Below are positions 45,671 to 58,167 of a stretch of 64,000 bases of DNA, piece after piece. The position numbers and the translations under genes were made by a program. Position 1 is the first letter of the stretch. Every line of letters starts with the position of its first letter. Source of the stretch: Ridgeia piscesae (taxonomy: Eukaryota > Annelida > Polychaeta > Sabellida > Siboglinidae); contig JAODUO010000191.1 of NCBI GenBank assembly GCA_025642075.2, positions 131,001 to 195,000 of the forward strand, read 5' to 3'. The notes beneath the pieces were generated by a model. It ran no database searches and was not told the origin of the DNA. It was given only the letters and a program-made list of their open reading frames with translations.

Positions 45671-48117
45671 GGGCAAACTAACTAGAAGAACAGGTTGATA
45701 AATATAGAACTTTACGGGATGAACACACTGGAAGAATAGGTTGACAAATATAGAACTTTACGGGACAAACTCACTGGAAGAATAGGTTGAAAAATATAGT
45801 ACTTCAAGGGACAAATTCACTGAAACAACAGGTTGACAAATATAGAACCTTACGGGACAAACTCACTGAAACAGCAAGTTGACAAATATAGAACTTTCCG
45901 GGACAAACTCACTGGAACAGCAGGTTGATAAATATAGAACTTTACGGGAAAAACTCACTGGAAAAACAGTTTGACAAATATAGAACATTCCGGGATAAAC
46001 TCACTGGATCATCAGGTTGGCAAATATAGAATTTTACGGGACAAACCCACTGGAACAACATATACAAAAATATAGAACTTTACGGGACAAACTCACTGGA
46101 TCATCAGGTTGGCAAATATAGAATGTTACGGTACAAACTCACTGGAACAACATATACAAAATATAGAACTTTACGGGACAAACTCACTGAAAGAACATGT
46201 ACAAAACTATAGAACTTTACAGGACAAACTCACTGTAATAGCAGGTTGACAAATATAGAACTTTAAGGTACAAACTCACTGGAACAGCTGATTGATAAAT
46301 ATAGAACTTTACGGGACAAACTCACCGGAACAGCAGATTGATAAATATAGAACTTTACGGGACAAACTTACTGGAACAGAAGATTGATAAATATAGAATT
46401 TATGGGACAAACTCACTGGAACAGCAGATTGATAAATATAGAACTTTACGGGACAAACTCACTGGAATAGCAGATTGATAAATATAGAACTTTACGGGAA
46501 AAAACTCACTGGAATAGCAGATTGATAAATATAGAACTTTAAGGTACAAACTCACTGGAACAGAAGATTGATAAATATAGAACTTTACGGGACAAACTCA
46601 CTGGAATAGCAGACTGATAAATATAGAACTTTAAGGTACAAACTCAATGGAACAGAAGATTGATAAATACAGAACTTTACGGGACAAACTCACTGGAACA
46701 GAAGATTGACAAATATAGAAATTTAAGGTACAAACTCACTGGAATAGCAGATTGATAAATATAGAACTTTAAGGTACAAACTCACTGGAACAGCAGATTG
46801 ATAAATATAGAACATTACGTGACAAACTCACTAGAACATCAGGTTGACAAATATATAACTTTACAGGACAAATTCACTTGAACAGCAGATTGACAAATAT
46901 AGGACTTTACGGGACAAACTCACTGGAACAACATATTCAAAAATACAGAACTTTACGGGAAAAACTCACCGTAATAGCCGGTTGACAAATATAGAACTTT
47001 AAGGTACAAACTCAGTGGAACAGCTGATTGATAAATATAGAACTTTACGGGACAAACTCACCGGAACAGCAGATTGATAAATATAGAACTTTACGGGACA
47101 AACTCACTGGAATAGCAGATTGATAAATATAGAATTTATGGGACAAACTCACTGGAACAGCAGATTGATAAATATAGAACTTGACGGGACAAACTCACTG
47201 GAATAGCAGATTGATAAATATAGAACTTTAAGGTACAAACTCACTGGAACAGAAGATTGACAAATATAGAATTTACGGGACAAACTCACTGGAACAGAAG
47301 ATTGACAAATATAGAACTTTAAGGTACAAACTCACTGGAATAGCAGATTGATAAATATAGAATTTATGGGACAAACTCACTGGAACAGCAGATTGATAAA
47401 TATAGAACTTGACGGGACAAACTCACTGGAATAGCAGATTGATAAATATAGAATTTACGGGACAAACTCACTGGAACAGAAGATTGATAAATATAGAACT
47501 TTACGGGACAAACTCACTGGAACAGAAGATTGACAAATATAGAAATTTAAGGTACAAACTCACTGGAATAGCAGATTGATAAATATAGAACATTACGGGA
47601 CAAACTCACTGGAACAACAGGTTGACAAGTATAAAACATTACGGGACAAACTCACTAGAACAGCAGGTTGAAAATATATAGAACTTTACGGGACAAACTC
47701 ACTAAAACATCAGGTTGACAAATATATAACTTTACAGGACAAATTCACTGGAACAGCAGAGATTGACAAATATAGGACTTTACGGGACAAACTCACTGGA
47801 ACAACATATTCAAAAATACAGAACTTTACGGGGAAAACTCACTGGAACATCAGGGTGGCATTTATAGAACTTTACGGGACAAACTCACTGAAACAGTGAG
47901 ATTATAACTATAGAATTTGACGGGACAAACTCACTAGAACATCAGGTTGACAAATATAGAACTTTACGGGACAAACTCACTGGAACAACATGTACAAAAC
48001 TATAGAACTTTACGGAACAAACTCACTGGAACAGCTGATTGATAAATATAGAACTTTACGGGACAAACTCACTGGAACAGCAGATTGATAAATATAGAAT
48101 TTACGGGACAAACTCAC
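45671..48117. repeat. Large minisatellite, about 46-bp unit, about 53 copies
   Basis: The unit is GGGACAAACTCACTGGAACA followed by GCAGATTGATAAATATAGAA and CTTTAC. Variants include GGTACAAACTC, AGGTTGACAAATATAG and ACATATACAAAATATAG, plus shortened ...GAATTTACGGG forms of 44 bp. Ends sharply at 48117. Confidence 0.97.
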
Positions 48118-48303
48118 AGATAAGATTCGTAAGAGGCGTCTACAACCAGCTGATCGCTGCTGTCGGACCACAGAAGAACCAGTGCCACTGTTCAGTCTGT
48201 CGACTCCCACTCGTGGCCAAACAAACACAGAGCAACAAGAACCCTTGTACCAAGGTGATCTGAGGACCCAATGCCTGCCTCTACCCAGGCAGAGTAACAG
48301 AGA

Positions 48304-49735
48304 TGAAGTGATTAGAACTGACGGCGTTTACAGTTGTCATTAGAACTGACGGCGGTTACAGTTGTTATTAGAACTGAGAGCGTTTACAGTTGTTATTAGA
48401 ACTGACGGCGGTTACAGTTGTTATTAGAACTGACGGCGTTTACAGTTGTTATTAGAACCGACAACATTTACCACTGTTATTAGAACTGACGGCGTTTATC
48501 GTTGTTAAGATAAGATAAGATCAGCTTTATTGCTGTGTGTTTTCATTGCAATCAAACATTGGAATGCGTTGTAATGTTGGGTCGTCGTACAAGTATAAAT
48601 TCACATGACAATGCACTCACATGCACCAAACGATTATGATAAAACATACTACTACTTTAAATTAAATTAATAAATAAGAGCAATCTCATAAAATAGGTCC
48701 GAATAAAAATGTGTTCTTTATAACGTCGTAAAATAGATATTGCAAACGACGGCGTGTATCGTTGTTATTAGAACTGACGACGTTTATCGTTATTATTAGA
48801 ACTGACGGGGTGTATCGTTGTTATTAGAACCGACGGCTTTTATCGTTGTTATTAGAACCGACGACTTTTATCGTTGTTATTAGAACCGACGACGTTTATC
48901 GTTGTTATTAGAACCGACGACTTTTATCGTTGTTATTAGAACCGACGACTTTTATCGTTGTTATTAGAACCGACGGCATTTATCGTTGTTATTAGAACCG
49001 ACGACTTTTATCGTTGTTATTAGAACTGACGACGTTTATCGTTGTTATTAGAACTGACGGGGTGTATCGTTCTTATTAGAATCGACGACTTTTATCGTTG
49101 TTATTAGAACTGACAGCGTTTGTCGTTGTTATTAGAACCGACGGCGTTTATCGTTGTTATTAGAACCGACGACTTTTATCGTTGTTATTAGAATTGACGG
49201 CGTTTATCGTTGTTATTAGAACCGACGGTGTTTATCGTTGTTATTAGAACCGACGGCTTTTTTCGTTGTTATTAGAACCACAGCGTTTATCGTTGCTATT
49301 AGAACTGACGGCGTTTATCGTTATTATTAGAGCTGACGGCGTGTATCGTTGTTATTAGATCCGACGGCGTTTATCGTTGTTTGAATTGACGGCATTTGTT
49401 GTTGTTATTAGAAATAATGGCATTTTCGCTGTTATTAGAAATGATGGTGTTTACAGTTGTTATTACGGCTAATGGCCATTGTCATTTGTATTAGACCTGG
49501 TGGCGTTGGTCGTTGTCATTAGAAATTACGGCGTTTGTCGTTGCTATTAGAACTCAGGGTGTTTGTCGTTATTGTTAGAACTAACGGGGTTTACCGTTGT
49601 TAGAAATGTAGGCGTTTTCGTTGTTATTAGAAGAGTTGTTATTATAACTGACGGTCTTTATCGCTGTTATTAGAACAGACGGTGTGTATCGTTGTTATTA
49701 GAACATACTGTGTGTATCGTTGTTATTAGAAATGA
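48304..49735. repeat. Minisatellite, 28-bp unit, about 40 copies, interrupted by an insertion
   Basis: The unit is GTTATTAGAACTGACGGCGT followed by TTATCGTT. Early units carry TTACAGTT instead of TTATCGTT. It is interrupted at 48507-48745. The last units (49380-49735) are the most diverged. Confidence 0.97.
48507..48745 (-). mobile_element. Non-LTR retroelement 3' end inserted in the 28-bp minisatellite
   Basis: Read on the minus strand, the end is AATAAAGCTGATCTTATCTT followed by ATCTTA, a pentamer-tailed 3' terminus of LINE/SINE type. The remaining about 200 bp is non-coding. The minisatellite resumes directly at about 48746. Confidence 0.6.
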
Positions 49736-49806
49736 CGGTGACGACTGTTAAGTGTAGCCATCTTAACGAACTGACACAAACCCCAGTCGCACAGCGAACC
49801 TCGACC

Positions 49807-50507
49807 TGTCCGTCCGTCCGTCCGTCCGTCCGTCCGTCCGTCCGTCCGTCCGTCCGTCCGTCCGTCCGTCCGTCCGTCCGTCCGTCCGTCCGTCCGTCCG
49901 TCCGTCCGTCCGTCCGTCCGTCCGTCCGTCCGTCCGTCCGTCCGTCCGTCCGTCCGTCCGTCGTCCGTCCGTCCGTCCGTCCGTCCGTCCGTCCGTCCGT
50001 CGTCCGTCCGTCCGTCCGTCCGTCCGTCCGTCCGTCCGTCCGTCCGTCCGTCCGTCCGTCCGTCCGTCCGTCGTCCGTCCGTCCTCGTCCGTCCGTCCGT
50101 CCGTCCGTCCGTCCGTCCGTCCGTCCGTCCGTCCGTCCGTCCGTCCGTCCGTCCGTCCGTCCGTCCGTCCGTCCGTCCGTCCGTCCGTCCGTCCGTCCGT
50201 CCGTCCGTCCGTCCGTCCGTCCGTCCGTCCGTCCGTCCGTCCGTCCGTCCGTCCGTCCGTCCGTCCGTCCGTCCGTCCGTCCGTCCGTCCGTCCGTCCGT
50301 CCGTCCGTCCGTCCGTCCGTCCGTCCGTCCGTCCGTCCGTCCGTCCGTCCGTCCGTCCGTCCGTCCGTCCGTCCGTCCGTCCGTCCGTCCGTCCGTCCGT
50401 CCGTCCGTCCGCCCGCCCGCCCGCCCGCCCGCCCGCCCGCCCGCCCGCCCGCCCGCCCGCCCGCCCGCCCGCCCGCCCCGCCCGCCCGCCAGCCAGCCAG
50501 CCCGCCC

Positions 50508-50538
<31 letters not shown>

Positions 50539-50595
50539 CGCCCGCCCGCCAGCCCGCCAGCCCGCCAGCCCGCCAGCCCGCCAGCCCGCCCGCTC
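49807..50595. repeat. (GTCC)n, then (GCCC)n, then (CAGC/CCGC)n tetranucleotide array
   Basis: About 600 bp of GTCC repeat with a few 1- to 3-bp phase breaks, changing at 50411 to CCCG repeats and at about 50479 to mixed CCAG/CCCG repeats. Long open frames on both strands (Ser-Val-Arg-Pro, Gly-Arg-Thr-Asp repeats) are artefacts of a stop-free repeat. Confidence 0.97.
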
Positions 50596-51269
50596 GCAAA
50601 ATGATGACAACCACCTTTATTTTGTTATTGTTATTCAGGAAAATATCGCCATGAACTCTTCCAAGATGTCACCGTGACCTCTACCAACGGCAAGTGCTAA
50701 TGAGCATAGTTCATTTCATTTTCATCCCATCCATCATTTACCACAACTAATTACGCCCCTCAGCCTCTCATTTTCCGTTACAGTTTCGACGGCTTTTAGC
50801 TCTAGCAAAATAACGCGGAATGTAACGGATAATGTTGTGTGTCGTCCTGTTTAATACCAGTTTCTGAAGGCCAATTAACAATCATTCCTACATCAAATTA
50901 CAATTAAAGAAGTATTATAATTAGACACAATTAATTACGACCCACCATCTGGCGGGAGCGTGTGCAGTTGATGTAGTGTCCACCTGTCGACGCTCACAGC
51001 CAAGTCGGACCACACATGTAGACTTGATTTACGGCCAATTAATGGCTAATGCAGGCCCGGCCATTGGATAATAACTCCCGTGGTCGTTGGCTAATTAGGT
51101 GATTAATTGGCCGCGTGGACATACGGGGAAAACTTCTTCACGTTTACGAGGTCAGTGGCCGTAGAGAAGACGTAGGCCTGGCGCCGAGATGGACATGTCT
51201 ATTAGAAGAGTCACTTTGTGTCGGTTCACGAGGGCCGAGTAGGCGGGACTGGCTACACCATGGAAGTAT

Positions 51270-51340
<71 letters not shown>

Positions 51341-51814
51341 AGCGTGCGTTCGTGTGTGCGTGCGTGCGTGCGTGCGTGTGTAATATATGTTTGTGTATGC
51401 GTGTTCGTGTACACATACAAACAAACAAACAAACAAACACATACACACATAAAACATTCATTGAGCGTAAGATAACATGCTACAATAAACAATTAACAAA
51501 TTCACAATAATAGTTTATAAAACTATGACATAATAAACACACACAAAATACGAACAACCAAGCCGCTGCAACAACAACAAGACTCGGACTGCTGCAACGA
51601 CGTAACCCAACACGTCAAACTCACTGGTTGTTGCAACACGTCTGTGGCTTTCAACACACGAGTGTGACATGCACCCACTTTCGAGACACACTGGCGTGAT
51701 ACCGGCCAGTCAGTCGACAGTGTGTGGTCACGTGTTCCGTTTGTCACGTCACCAGTGAATCGTCCCCAGCTGTGACGCTCTGCTGACCAAGTGTCGTATA
51801 GGGCCTGCAAGTGG
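50596..51814. other. Intergenic with a homeodomain-site-like cluster and GT/GTGC microsatellites
   Basis: 50920-51115 is rich in TAATTA/AATTAAT words, including the inverted pair GGCCAATTAAT (51032) and ATTAATTGGCC (51102). It could be a regulatory element, but nothing proves it. 51270-51380 is (GT)n(GCGT)n and 51417-51440 is (AAAC)n. No gene seen. Confidence 0.35.
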
Positions 51815-52150
51815 GTCACGATACATGGCGTGACTCCGCGCGACTGGAGCTTATTGGGGACTAAGCGAGACTAATTGGGGACTGGACACAAGAATAATAT
51901 TCTAACGATGGATGACAGTTGTAGCTTCCGACTGATGAATACTAGGAAAATCAGTTCATAAATATCTTATGTTATACGTTTCTTATCTTAAATGTCCGAT
52001 TTAATATTGAGTTTATCACACTATCATAGGCACATAGCGATTTTGTAGTGCAGATAATCGACACGATGCTAAGCTGTATGTGTCTTTTACGGGATTTGCG
52101 TTTTACATTGCTGTACTGTTGTGGTTTCGATAAGCACTTATATCTGAAAA
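51815..52150 (+). repeat. Dispersed repeat, copy 2
   Basis: Aligns with 23921-24246 over its whole length, starting GTCACGATACATGGCGTGAC and ending TAAGCACTTATATCTGAAAA. It carries an internal duplication of GACTAATTGGGGACT-like sequence that the other copy lacks. Confidence 0.75.
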
Positions 52151-52707
52151 GTTGTCTAATAATCATAACATATGTATACGTTTGGCCCAAACAGATTGTA
52201 CTGCGCGAAAACTGGCACTGTTCATTATTAGTCAAGATCGCCAAACACAAGTACTTGCCGCTATTGCCATGACAACCACCATAATAATCGATTAAAATTC
52301 ATGATTTCCGTGATCATTGTCACCGGCAAAGTGTTCCACTGCTTCTGCTTGTAATAATCCTTCGGACAATATAACTGAAATACGCTATTTCGGGACAGTT
52401 CGATTATTACGACCAAAACAAAACTAAGTCCTATATGTTAACATGGAGTAAATGGACCTCCTGCCCCCAACTGCCCCCAGCCTCGTTTTCGCGTGCGAGA
52501 CTTGCACGCCCTATTGTCTGTTAATGGGGTCGTCGTGTATGCCCAGGCCTCCAGATGTACTCGCGACACGTTCGGCTCAGAACGACACTAGGACTTGCTT
52601 GATTTATCTCTCGCTTCTCGCTATAAATCCGCTGTAGCGGCGGGTCCGACGACTGCTTGCAAATGGCTGTGTAAGTATTTGTGACTACGGGACTTGATTC
52701 GGCGACG
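52151..52707. other. Intergenic, nothing recognised
   Basis: Unique sequence with ORFs of 60 to 69 codons and no domain. No repeats until the 33-bp array. Confidence 0.45.
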
Positions 52708-53465
52708 CGCGTAAATGTCTCCACACACACATAAGTTATAGTGTCTTGTGAATGTCTTCACACACAAGTTATACAGTGTCTTGTAAATGTCTCCACGTGC
52801 AAGTTATAATGTCTTGTAAATGTCTTTACACACAAGTTACAGGATCTTGTACATGTCTCCACATGCAAGTTATAGTGTCTTGTAAATGTCTTTACACACA
52901 AGTTATAGTGTCTTGTAAATGTCTTCACATGCAAGTTATAATGTCTTGTTAATATCTCCACACACACGTTACAATGTCTTGTAAATGTTTTCACACGCAA
53001 GTTACAGTGTCTTGTAAATGTCTCTACACACAAGTTACAGTGTCTTGTAAATGTATCCACATACAAGTTACTGTGTCTTGTAAATGAATCCACACACACG
53101 TTACAGTGTCTTGTAAATGTCTCCACACACACGTTACAATGTCTTGTAAATGTCTCCACACACACGTTACAATGTCTTGTAAATGTCTCCACACACACAA
53201 GTTACATGTCTTGTAAATGTCTCCACACACACGTTACAATGTCTTGTAAATGTCTCCACACACACGTTACAGAGTCTTATAAATGTATCCAAATACAAGT
53301 TACAGTGTCTTGTAAATGTATCCACACACACGTTACAATGTCTTGTAAATGTCTCCACACACACGTTACAGAGTCTTATAAATGTATCCAAATACAAGTT
53401 ACAGTGTCTTGTAAATGTATCCACACACACACGTTACAATGTCTTGTAAATGTCTCCACACGCCA
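52708..53465. repeat. Minisatellite, 33-bp unit, about 23 copies
   Basis: The unit is TGTCTTGTAAATGTCTCCAC followed by ACACACGTTACAA. Because 33 is divisible by three it gives long repetitive ORFs in several frames on both strands. None has independent support as a gene. Confidence 0.95.
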
Positions 53466-53971
53466 GTCATCGTGTCTTCTCTTGTGTCGGTATCGTGACA
53501 GGTTGGGCGGGTTTTATACGTGTTCATCGACAACTGACGTCCGTGTTATATTATTAGGTGGATCATAGCCGTAAATAGCGACGGGTGCTAGACGTTATAT
53601 CGCCAAAAACGTTATATCACAAAAAACGTGTACTCTGTGTGAGCGGGTTTACCTGACGTTGATTGATACATATTAAGATATAAAATTGTGTCGTGCGGCA
53701 AATACAGCGCGTCCTAATAAGTCTTACTATCCAACTGGATACTTCATGTCCTTTCCCCTATATTTCCCTCCTTCTTGTCTTCCTTCCCCTTTCCTCCCTT
53801 CTTGCTCCCCCGCCTCTCTCCATTCACACGTCCTTCCCCTAATCCCTCCTTTCCTCTCTCCTACTCATTCCACCCCCTTCTCCTACGACCTATCCTCGGA
53901 GTTTACATTTTTCATTTATTAGCTGCAATGTCGAAGACTGACTCGGGCTTTGTGCTGTGGATCCCATCTGA

Positions 53972-53973
<2 letters not shown>
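53466..53973. other. Intergenic with a polypyrimidine stretch
   Basis: 53749-53895 is nearly all C and T on the + strand (CTTTCCCCTATATTTCCCTC and onward), which could form triplex DNA. Otherwise nothing recognised. Confidence 0.5.
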
Positions 53974-54012
<39 letters not shown>

Positions 54013-54130
54013 GTGTGTGCGTGTGTGTGTGCGTGTGTGTGCGTGTGTGTGCGTGTGCGCGCGTGTGTGCGCGTGTGTGCGCGTGTGTGCGCGTGTGTGT
54101 GCGTGTGTGCGCGTGTGTGTGCGTGTGTGT

Positions 54131-54180
<50 letters not shown>

Positions 54181-54890
54181 GTGTGTGTTGTGTGTGTTGT
54201 GTCGTGTGCGTGTGCGTGTGCGTGTGCGTGTGCGTGTGCGTGTGCGTGTGCGTGTGCGTGTGCGTGTGCGTGTGCGTGTGCGTGCGTGCGTGTGCGGTGC
54301 GTGGCTGTGCGTGTGCGTGTGCGTGTGCGTGTGCGTGTGCGTGTGCGTGTGCGTGTGCGTGTGCGTGTGCGTGTGCGTGTGCGTGTGCGTGTGCGTGTGC
54401 GTGTGCGTGTGCGTGTGCGTGTGCGTGTGCGTGTGCGTGTGCGTGTGCGTGTGCGTGTGCGTGTGCGTGTGCGTGTGCGTGTGCGTGTGCGTGTGCGTGT
54501 GCGTGTGCGTGTGCGTGTGCGTGTGCGTGTGCGTGTGCGTGTGCGTGTGCGTGTGCGTGTGCGTGTGCGTGTGCGTGTGCGTGTGCGTGTGCGTGTGCGT
54601 GTGCGTGTGCGTGTGCGTGTGCGTGTGCGTGTGCGTGTGCGTGTGCGTGTGCGTGTGCGTGTGCGGTGCGTGTGCGTGTGCGTGTGCGTGTGCGTGTGCG
54701 TGTGCGTGTGCGTGTGCGTGTGCGTGTGCGTGTGCGTGTGCGTGTGCGTGTGCGTGTGCGTGTGCTGTGCGTGTGCGTGTGCGTGTGCGTGTGGGTGTCG
54801 TTGCTTGTCTGGACGTGTGCTGTCGTGCGTGTGCTGCTGGCGTCGTTGCAGTGCGTGTGCGTGTGCGTGTGCGTGTGCGTGTGCGTGTGT
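53974..54890. repeat. (GT)n and (GTGCGT)n array, about 0.9 kb
   Basis: A (GT)n start with scattered GC changes, then about 600 bp of GTGCGT hexamer (54202-54782) with short breaks, and a second short run at 54850-54890. It is alternating purine-pyrimidine almost throughout, the pattern that favours Z-DNA. ORFs across it are artefacts. Confidence 0.97.
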
Positions 54891-55185
54891 GATCGAAAGG
54901 TTACAATAATTGTCTGGACGATTTCACAATAAACGCCTGGGAAATAACTTCAATGACGTATAATCGTTCACCAGCCCACCATAAGCGTATTCGATAAGTT
55001 CGTCATCGGATTATCTTGCGTGATTAAATACTTACTCAATCACATAATATGTCACAACACAACATCGACATATTATGAAGATTGACAAACAGGCCACTGC
55101 TGCGCGCTGCCCCGAAATGTAACTAAGTTGCGTTGTGTTATTTGACAATACATGGTATCGGTGCTGGTGGTGATGACGATGACGA
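54891..55185. other. Short spacer, nothing recognised
   Basis: About 290 bp of unique sequence between two hexanucleotide arrays. Confidence 0.4.
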
Positions 55186-55390
55186 TGACGATGGCGATGG
55201 CGATGGCGATGGCGATGGCGATGGCGAAGGCGATGGCGATGGCGATGGCGATGGCGATGGCGATGGCGATGGCGATGGCGATGGCGATGGCGATGGCGAT
55301 GGCGATGGCGATGGCGATGGCGATGGCGATGGCGATGGCGATGGCGATGGCGATGGCGATGGCGATGGCGATGGCGATGGCGATGGCGAC
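55186..55390. repeat. (GATGGC)n hexanucleotide array
   Basis: About 34 nearly perfect hexamers, preceded by GATGAC units and followed by degraded GATGGT units. Reads as Asp-Gly or Met-Ala dipeptides; no gene support. Confidence 0.97.
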
Positions 55391-55774
55391 TGTGATGGTG
55401 AAGGTGATGGTATTGGTGAATATATTACACTTTTAGTAGGGTTTCCAATGAGCATAAGAAACACGTCACTCATTCAGTTATATAGCCATAGATTAAATAA
55501 GCTACAATTCACAATAATAATAATAATAATATGTATGTATATATTATATTAGACAAACAAACGTTTATACGTAAGACATAAATAGATAACATGACACAAC
55601 AATTATACACAAGAAAACGTCAAACAATTTATCAATTTTAGAAAACCGGATATATTTGTATTTCATTAAAACAGTTTAACAAAAGCGATATTAACATGTC
55701 TGCGGGCCTATCAATTTGATGTTTATATACACCCGGACGTGTTAAGTTATAAAACAATGTTTTGAAGACATTCT
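55391..55774. other. AT-rich spacer, nothing recognised
   Basis: Unique AT-rich sequence with a short ATA run (55514-55532). Confidence 0.4.
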
Positions 55775-56389
55775 ACTGAGTTCGCACCTGTTTTGACCAC
55801 GGATTGCGTGCTGCTGCACCTTGTTCGAAACGAGACCATGTCACGCCCATGCACTGGCTTCCTGTTAAGTGTCGCATCACATTCAAGACCCTGCTTCTCA
55901 CCTTTAAATGCCTCCACGGTATTGCACCTACATACTTCTCCGCACTTCTCTCTCCCTACTGCCCGACACGCAGTCTCCGGTCTTCTGACCAGTTACTACT
56001 TAATCAGCCCACTTCCCGGACTAAAATTGGCGAACGATCCTTCTCTTGTGCAGCTCCAAGGGCATGGAACCAACTACCCCTTGCAGTGCGACAATGTACG
56101 AGTGTGAATCAATTCAAAGTAGCACTCAAGACGCATCTGTTTACAGATTATTATTTTGACACTCTGTGATCACAGTTAATCAGTCAACTATTCCTACATT
56201 TATTTGAATTTATTTATTATTTTAATAGTATATAGTTATGCTATTTAATTTTTATTTACTACATATTTATACTATTTTACTTATTTATTCATTTTTAATA
56301 CAGTGTGTAGTTTTGTGCCAATTTAAGTCGGTATTTTATAGTATTATATTTGTTTTATTAGCATATCCACATTTTATCAATGTAGTATG

Positions 56390-56470
<81 letters not shown>

Positions 56471-56589
56471 GTTATTAATATGTATTTTTATTATCATTAT
56501 TTTTGGAATAATCATTATAAAGCGCCCCAGAACAATTATTTGGATGGGGCGCTATATAAGAAATAAACTATTATTATTATTATTATTAC
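55775..56589 (+). mobile_element. CR1/L2/Rex1-like LINE, 5'-truncated, with 3' hairpin and TTA tail
   Basis: In the frame at 55804-56169 the C-terminal end of a LINE polyprotein is readable: HVTPMHWLPVKCRITFKTLL, FKCLHGIAPTYFSALLSPYC, SLRSSDQLLL, RAWNQLPLAVRQC and FKVALKTHLFTDYYFDTL, then a stop. The 3' UTR is AT-rich, contains TA repeats (56413-56468) and ends with the hairpin GCGCCCC...GGGGCGC (56522-56552), GCTATATAAGAAATAAAC and (TTA)n. All upstream RT and endonuclease sequence is missing. Confidence 0.85.
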
Positions 56590-57269
56590 TTTAGAGAGGT
56601 AACAAAGGTAAACTGTCGTGGGTCGCCGTCAGTTATGCAGTAAGAGTTGTTCCACGCCGGAATGACAACAGTTGTATCTGGTGCGCCATCGGCCATTCTG
56701 TTGCAGTTTTACAGCACCGAAATTATTCTACACTGACACGCCGTCAAAGCTCATCAACTCTTTTTCTTCCCCAGTTTATGAGGTTGTTGACTGCGTGAGG
56801 CGATATACCAGAAACGAACTCCAGCATTTTAACCGTTTATAACGTAGCTGCTAATGAATGTAAGTGTTGTGTTTGCCAGTCGATAGACGCTGGCACATGA
56901 CAATGCAAACAGAACGTTTTGTGCGGGGCGAATGCGGTTGAATGATTCCGTAACGTGGCCTTGGCACAAAAGGACACGTAAGCCTAAATAACACAAATGA
57001 CATTTCTTGGCTTCTCTTTTAGCAATAACAGCGTATTAAATCAACAGTGTGCATCTGTCGCCATTCACATCCGCTCGAATTGGCCTGGTGACGAACACAA
57101 CGAATCGCAACGAGAATAGATGGAATTCCAATATATATGTATATATGTAGGCCTATATATAATATATATCTGTATGGCAGAAACTTGTTGACTTAATTCC
57201 ACGACTAATGATTGATTCTGCGTCAGAACAGAACCAGAAGAAATTAAATATGGTTTTGTTAAGGCGCGC
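56590..57269. other. Intergenic, nothing recognised
   Basis: Unique sequence, with no ORF above 60 codons and no repeats. Confidence 0.45.
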
Positions 57270-57445
57270 TATCAATCAAATACCAGCGGAATTAAATACG
57301 ATCCAGCCATAATTCATATTAGATATAAATAGTATTATGGCCACAGAATGTTGTGGATAATGAAATGTTCCGAAACTATTCATCAATGTTTACTCCGCCA
57401 TCATTCATGTCTCTGCGTCTATATCGATTAAGACAATTATCAAAA
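57270..57445 (+). repeat. Local duplication, copy A
   Basis: Aligns with 58380-58560. Shared blocks are AGCGGAATTAAA, AATTCATAT.AGAT.TAAATA, GGATAATGAA and TGTTCCGAAACTATTCATC. Both copies lead into ACGC-type microsatellites. Confidence 0.7.
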
Positions 57446-57479
57446 TGAGAGACTCGTCGCACTTGCCCCTTGCAACAGT

Positions 57480-57765
57480 CAGGCACGCGCGCATGCACGC
57501 ACGCACCCAAACAGATACACACGCAGGAACGCATACAAGAACGCAGAAACGCGCTCGCACACACACGCACGCACGCACGCATACACATTGCACACACACA
57601 CACGCGCCCACACACACGCACGAACGCATACAAGAACGCAGAAACGCGCTCGCACACACACGCACGCACGCACGCATGCATACACATTGCACACACACAC
57701 GCGCCCACACACACACACACGCGCGCCCACACACACCCCAGCACGCACGCACGCACGCACGACAC

Positions 57766-57818
<53 letters not shown>

Positions 57819-57876
57819 TACATACACACACCACACACACACCACACACCACAAGCGCACACACACGCGCACACAC
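57480..57876. repeat. (ACGC)n/(AC)n compound microsatellite
   Basis: Mixed GCAC and AC repeats. It includes two copies of a larger unit holding GAACGCATACAAGAACGCAG (57527 and 57622), so it is itself partly duplicated with a period of 95 bp. Confidence 0.9.
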
Positions 57877-58167
57877 AGTCAGTCAGTCAGTCAGTCAGTC
57901 AGTCAGTCAGTCAGTCAGTCAGTCAGTCAGTCAGTCAGTCAGTCAGTCAGTCAGTCAGTCAGTCAGTCAGTCAGTCAGTCAGTCAGTCAGTCAGTCAGTC
58001 AGTCAGTCAGTCAGTCAGTCAGTCAGTCAGTCAGTCAGTCAGTCAGTCAGTCAGTCAGTCAGTCAGTCAGTCAGTCAGTCAGTCAGTCGTCAGTCAGTCA
58101 GTCAGTCAGTCAGTCAGTCAGTCAGTCAGTCAGTCAGTCAGTCAGTCAGTCAGTCAGTCAGTCAGTG
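57877..58167. repeat. (AGTC)n microsatellite
   Basis: About 290 bp of nearly pure AGTC with a single phase break at about 58089. The Ser-Gln-Ser-Val reading frames are artefacts. Confidence 0.97.

Noticed and set aside
49720..50614. Nearly 300-codon ORFs on both strands (Ser-Val-Arg-Pro and Gly-Arg-Thr-Asp repeats)
   Set aside because: They are products of a stop-free GTCC microsatellite, open on both strands at once.
52758..53449. Cys/Thr/His-rich repetitive ORFs on both strands, superficially zinc-finger-like
   Set aside because: The 33-bp minisatellite period is a multiple of three, which gives repeated peptides; spacing does not match any zinc-finger class.
53775..54932. 385-codon ORF of Cys-Val/Ala-Cys repeats
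   Set aside because: Generated by (GT)n and (GTGCGT)n; three frames are open simultaneously.
55133..55552. 139-codon Asp-Gly repeat ORF
   Set aside because: Product of the (GATGGC)n array; no independent evidence of a gene.
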